A DNA stretch of 64,000 nucleotides from Chryseobacterium daecheongense. GTDB taxonomy: Bacteria; Bacteroidota; Bacteroidia; Flavobacteriales; Weeksellaceae. The translations under genes were made by a program, and so were the position numbers. Location: NCBI GenBank assembly GCA_027920525.1, contig CP115858.1, positions 2,852,001-2,916,000 on the forward strand, given 5' to 3'. Of the stretch, positions 62,101 to 64,000 are shown piece after piece. A model generated the notes under the pieces. The model did no database searches and was not told the DNA's origin. It saw only the letters and a list, made by a program, of their open reading frames with translations. Within the stretch, counting starts at the first letter, position 1. Each line of letters starts with the position of its first letter.

Positions 62101-62224
62101 TTACCTGCGAGTAAACAGGGCTAATGGTCGTAAACCCCTCTGCATTGGCCTGATTGGCCACCAGAAAGATTAACGCTATTGGAATTAGCTTTTTAAATTT
62201 AAAAAAATTAATTTTGTGGTACAT
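59180..62224 (-). CDS. SusC/RagA-family TonB-linked outer-membrane protein
   Basis: 1014 aa. Signal peptide, then a carboxypeptidase-regulatory-like domain (ISGVVLDQEGSPVEGAKIMV), TonB-box-like EEVTLVGYGSQ, SusC plug with NVSIRGIGSIRSGSTPLFVVDGVPL and ITVLKDASAAAIYGARGSNGV, and a long barrel ending FILGATVKF. It is the pore partner of the SusD protein encoded next. The divergent neighbour is a secreted PLC-like enzyme. A hairpin lies in the 5-prime leader. Confidence 0.95.
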   Translation of the reverse strand: MYHKINFFKFKKLIPIALIFLVANQANAEGFTTISPVYSQVNETISGVVLDQEGSPVEGAKIMVAETGATAISDASGNFSISATIGQTLSVSYDGYEVQKIKIDGTSVSVRLKSKKAATSIEEVTLVGYGSQKKSDLTGAVSQLKAENFKEGMNISVDNLMQGKIAGVRIVQSSGEPGAGVNVSIRGIGSIRSGSTPLFVVDGVPLSNDAVSATSPNVGLGNAQAKNPLNFLNTSDIESITVLKDASAAAIYGARGSNGVVLVTTKRGKRGEPMFTYDTYLGFSSVIKKLDLLTADQYRAAGVDKLYDHGGNTDWQDEIYRNAVSQNHSVSFSKATETGNYFASISHMDQDGIVLNSGFKRTTARLNAEESFFDNKRLKVKVNLTASDIRETGIPNGGNAGSDGQVIIHALMANPTRSVYDQNGNFTNFNMNAHYNPLYLLSVYNDKTNTFRVLGNTEATLRILPGLNYKFNLGIDKTMSERNTTMYPNITDRTPKGMYVQANLDSYNILLEHYLTYDLSLNKHNFSLLGGFSYQKFKSTGTYFGVKDIAAQGAGIAPEINPGYSGTAFIPGAGYAQENELQSYFGRVNYNFDKKYLLTASLRADGSTRFGKNNKYGYFPSFAVGWTVSNENFLKDSQIINELKLRGSWGQTGNQEVPNKITQASSSLTQAAGYYLYDNLNLINGVAINRTVNPDLKWEVVEQTNIGTDFSLWKNKLYGSLEYYHKTTKDPILNIPSRPLSPTSTVWKNVDAQIVNKGFEFSLGSEIIKNENFTWNLDVNGATVNNVVKNLPVSAIYSGEVSGPGLSGVTANIYKNGYEAGSFYMLNYLGVDANGKYIYEDINGDGRIDQNDRKIFEGAIPNFTFGINSYMKYKRFDFAFSFIGQTGGYLVNNTALDLNINNLASDRNVLKNFYDSGASFTNQPQLSSLYLEKSDFLRLNNVRLGYTFDMGQLKFLKSINLYVSAQNLFTITSYSGYDPLVDTNKQVGGNQSLGIDYTTYPSAKTFILGATVKF

Positions 62225-62550
62225 ATCATTAAGTAAATTGTAATAAACATTTGCTTAGTAAAAAGCCGCTGTTGTTCCCGCAACAGTGGTTTTTTTCAAC
62301 TCTTTTCACAGCTTATTTTCGGCATACAAAGTAAATTCATTTCCCCAAAAACTATTTTAACATAATATTATCTTAAGATCAACAAAATATAAATATCCCA
62401 AAATGAGAAAATAATATCGTTTTAACTTTCAGAGTCTTACAAACAGTATCTTTTACCGTATTTACATAATCTTAAAAATTTATTAACATAATATATAAAT
62501 TATCTAAGGACAAGAGTCGCTAATTTCGCCATGACAAAATTTGAGTTATT
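62225..62550. other. Divergent promoter region of susC and the PLC-like gene
   Basis: A 326-bp A/T-rich region without an ORF. It contains one terminator-like hairpin near the susC side. A minus-strand TACTTTG (complement of 62327-62333) is a near-consensus -7 element for susC. On the plus strand TAATTTCG (62520-62527) is one base off consensus, about 24 bp before the PLC ATG. Confidence 0.4.
62265..62297. terminator. Terminator-like hairpin in the susC leader
   Basis: CCGCTGTTG / CAACAGTGG around TTCCCG, flanked by A4 and a T8 run. Pairing is perfect with one G-U on the plus strand; on the susC strand one C-A mismatch remains, followed by TTTTT. It starts about 40 nt before the susC ATG and could attenuate susC. 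Confidence 0.5.
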
Positions 62551-63618
62551 ATGAAAAAGGCTGCCGTTTTTCTGTTATCCTTATCACCCTATTTTTTGCT
62601 ATGGGCACAGAGACAGAATCTGGATGATGTAAAGATGAATGAAATCCAGGTGATCGGCTCCCATAACAGCTATAAGAAAGCAATCCTTCCTGAGGTGTAT
62701 GATTTTCTGGCAAAAAAAGATTCATTACATTCCCTGCCTAAAATTCAATACGAGCATATCGCGATCCCGGAACAGCTGGATTTAGGATTACGGAACCTCG
62801 AACTTGATGTGTATGCAGACAGCAAAGGCGGAAAATATGCCCACCCGAAAATTTTAGATCTTGTCAAAACAAAACAACCTTTTGATCCGGAAGGGAAAAT
62901 GAAAAAGCCGGGATACAAAATGATCCATATTACGGATATTGATTATCAGACCTGGTATTACACACTTGAAGAGTGTTTAAAGGATCTTAAAAAATGGTCC
63001 GACGCACACCCTGATCACGACCCTATATTCATTACCCTGGAACCTAAAGATGGCGGAGCCAACACATTCGGAACCGAACCGGAGCACTATACAAGCCAAT
63101 TATTCGATGACCTTGATAACGAGCTTAAAAAGTACCTCGGTAAAAACAAGATCATCACCCCGGATGATATTCGCGGATCCTATACCACATTGAACGAAGC
63201 AGTCCTTCACAAGAACTGGCCGACCGTAAAAAATGCCAAAGGAAAGTTTCTTTTTGTGCTGGATAACGACGGAGAAAACAGGGATCTCTATATCAAGGGA
63301 CACGCTTCTTTATCGGGAAGGATGATATTCACTAATTCAGTACCCGGAACCCCGGAAGCTGCAGTATTGTTCAGGAATGATCCCGGTCCTGAAATCCGGG
63401 AACTCGTACTAAAAGGATATATTATCCGCACCAGGGCAGATGCAGATACTATGGAAGCGAGAGCCGGAGATTATTCAAGGTTTGAAAAAGCCAAAGCAAG
63501 CGGGGCACAAATAATTTCAACAGATTATTACTTACCCAGCAGGCTTTTTAAATCAGATTATAAGGTAAGTTTTGAAAATAATACTTATGAAAGAAAAAAT
63601 CCGGTAAACGGACAATAA
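62551..63618 (+). CDS. Secreted Ca2+-dependent phosphoinositide phospholipase C-like enzyme (PI-PLC-C1 type)
   Basis: 355 aa with a signal peptide (FLLSLSPYFLLWAQ). The catalytic-type VIGSHNSYKK (His38), LGLRNLELDVYAD (Glu/Asp metal ligands) and FITLEPKDGGAN, with QIISTDYYLPS near the end, match the bacterial PI-PLC-C1 group (PF16670-like). Members cleave phosphatidylinositol-type lipids using calcium; this enzyme should act in the periplasm or outside. It is divergent from the SusC/SusD genes, which suggests a linked hydrolyse-and-import function, but this is inference. A terminator follows. Confidence 0.85.
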   Translation: MKKAAVFLLSLSPYFLLWAQRQNLDDVKMNEIQVIGSHNSYKKAILPEVYDFLAKKDSLHSLPKIQYEHIAIPEQLDLGLRNLELDVYADSKGGKYAHPKILDLVKTKQPFDPEGKMKKPGYKMIHITDIDYQTWYYTLEECLKDLKKWSDAHPDHDPIFITLEPKDGGANTFGTEPEHYTSQLFDDLDNELKKYLGKNKIITPDDIRGSYTTLNEAVLHKNWPTVKNAKGKFLFVLDNDGENRDLYIKGHASLSGRMIFTNSVPGTPEAAVLFRNDPGPEIRELVLKGYIIRTRADADTMEARAGDYSRFEKAKASGAQIISTDYYLPSRLFKSDYKVSFENNTYERKNPVNGQ

Positions 63619-63642
63619 TTACACAAGTTCACATTCATATCA

Positions 63643-63678
63643 AAGAAAAGCAGTCTTAGCATAAGGTTGCTTTCTTTT
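63643..63678 (+). terminator. Terminator after the PLC-like gene
   Basis: Extended imperfect stem AGAAA-GCA-CTTA / TAAG-TGC-TTTCT with internal mismatches, then T-run. Confidence 0.6.
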
Positions 63679-63746
63679 TATTTTAAAAAATCTTTTAATA
63701 ACGAAGGTTTGAGAAGCATGATTCAGCCATTCAACATAAGATTCCT

Positions 63747-64000
63747 CTACAGTTTTTTTACTGATTGCTTTTTCAAATCAATTTCAAAATGATCAGCCGG
63801 ATCTCCGTTTGAAAGCAGGGATAAGATCCTGAAGACAGATTTTAGCTTTAATATAAAAGGATCCTTCGATTGATTTTGCTCAAAAGATTTTACCAGAACC
63901 TGATATTGCATCCACCTTTCCTTCGAAATATCCTTTCGTGCAAGTTCATCAGCAGACTGGAATTTATACAGGTCGAACAACAGATCTTCAAGATTCCATT
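63747..64000 (-). CDS. Unknown protein, C-terminal part; runs off the window
   Basis: On the minus strand the frame is open from the window edge to a TAG/TAA-type stop at 63747: about 84 residues beginning NLEDLLFDLYKFQSADEL and including LKLKSVFRILSLLSNGD. There is no ATG in this part that demands a start, so it is probably the end of a longer gene. The composition is helical and charged. I cannot name a family. Confidence 0.5.
   Translation of the reverse strand, partial: WNLEDLLFDLYKFQSADELARKDISKERWMQYQVLVKSFEQNQSKDPFILKLKSVFRILSLLSNGDPADHFEIDLKKQSVKKL

Noticed and set aside
1..64000. CRISPR arrays, insertion sequences, prophage or rRNA
   Set aside because: I saw no regularly spaced repeats, transposase or integrase motifs, phage structural genes or rRNA sequence.

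Overview
The window looks like chromosome of a Bacteroidota bacterium of the Chryseobacterium type (Flavobacteriia, Weeksellaceae). The evidence is low GC with A/T-rich spacers, promoters of the Bacteroidota form (TTG, about 19-20 bp, TAnnTTTG), almost no Shine-Dalgarno sequences, TonB-dependent receptors ending in aromatic residues, a SusC/SusD pair, a menaquinone gene (menD), a tryptophanase (these bacteria are often indole-positive), and a short peptide with the GG-type leader seen in Chryseobacterium 'bacteriocin-like' proteins. I see no phage, IS element, CRISPR array or rRNA. Two tRNA genes, both tRNA-Asn(GTT), are present.

Layout. 1-4 kb: a HerA/YjgR-type ATPase (partial), then a sulfur-handling set: a CstB-like persulfide dioxygenase with two rhodanese modules, a frameshifted rhodanese lipoprotein and a thioredoxin, followed by a convergent omega-amidase. 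4-14 kb: a small outer-membrane-type protein, rseP, a tRNA-Asn unit, a Tricorn-like S41 protease, a COG3910 ATPase, a second near-identical tRNA-Asn unit, a DUF5686 outer-membrane protein, and rpmA-rplU on the minus strand. 14-23 kb: a zinc metallopeptidase lipoprotein, an acyltransferase, miaE, a DUF502 protein, tnaA, a TonB receptor and a PQQ-type sugar dehydrogenase. 23-28 kb: a BlaI-type repressor with its operator, an M56/TonB-domain sensor, uvrB and a small membrane protein.

28-46 kb: a minus-strand operon of membrane proteins, an AI-2E transporter, a DUF3820 protein and a cupin; pabB-pabC facing menD; an Fe(II)/2-oxoglutarate dioxygenase followed by an unannotated 51-aa Cys-rich leader peptide gene; a radical SAM protein; small hypotheticals; a large AsmA/DUF748-like protein; a DUF2797 protein; a nucleotide-sugar epimerase; a DUF2795 protein; secA. 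46-55.5 kb is an iron-acquisition island: three TonB siderophore receptors and two PepSY-TM putative ferric reductases in the order R1, R2, PepSY1, R3, PepSY2. It is preceded by repeated Fur-like operator/promoter blocks and contains a probable remnant of a deleted fourth receptor. 55.5-64 kb: a ROK kinase lacking the usual Cys motif, msrA, a SusC/SusD pair divergent from a secreted PI-PLC-like enzyme, and a partial unknown gene.

The most notable items are the small Cys-rich peptide gene, the iron island with duplicated regulatory blocks and receptor relic, the duplicated tRNA-Asn cassette with a third diverged copy of its terminator, the BlaI operator lying on its own promoter, and the SusCD/PLC pairing. 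Nothing I can read proves a wholly new system. Function calls rest on motif recognition without database searches.
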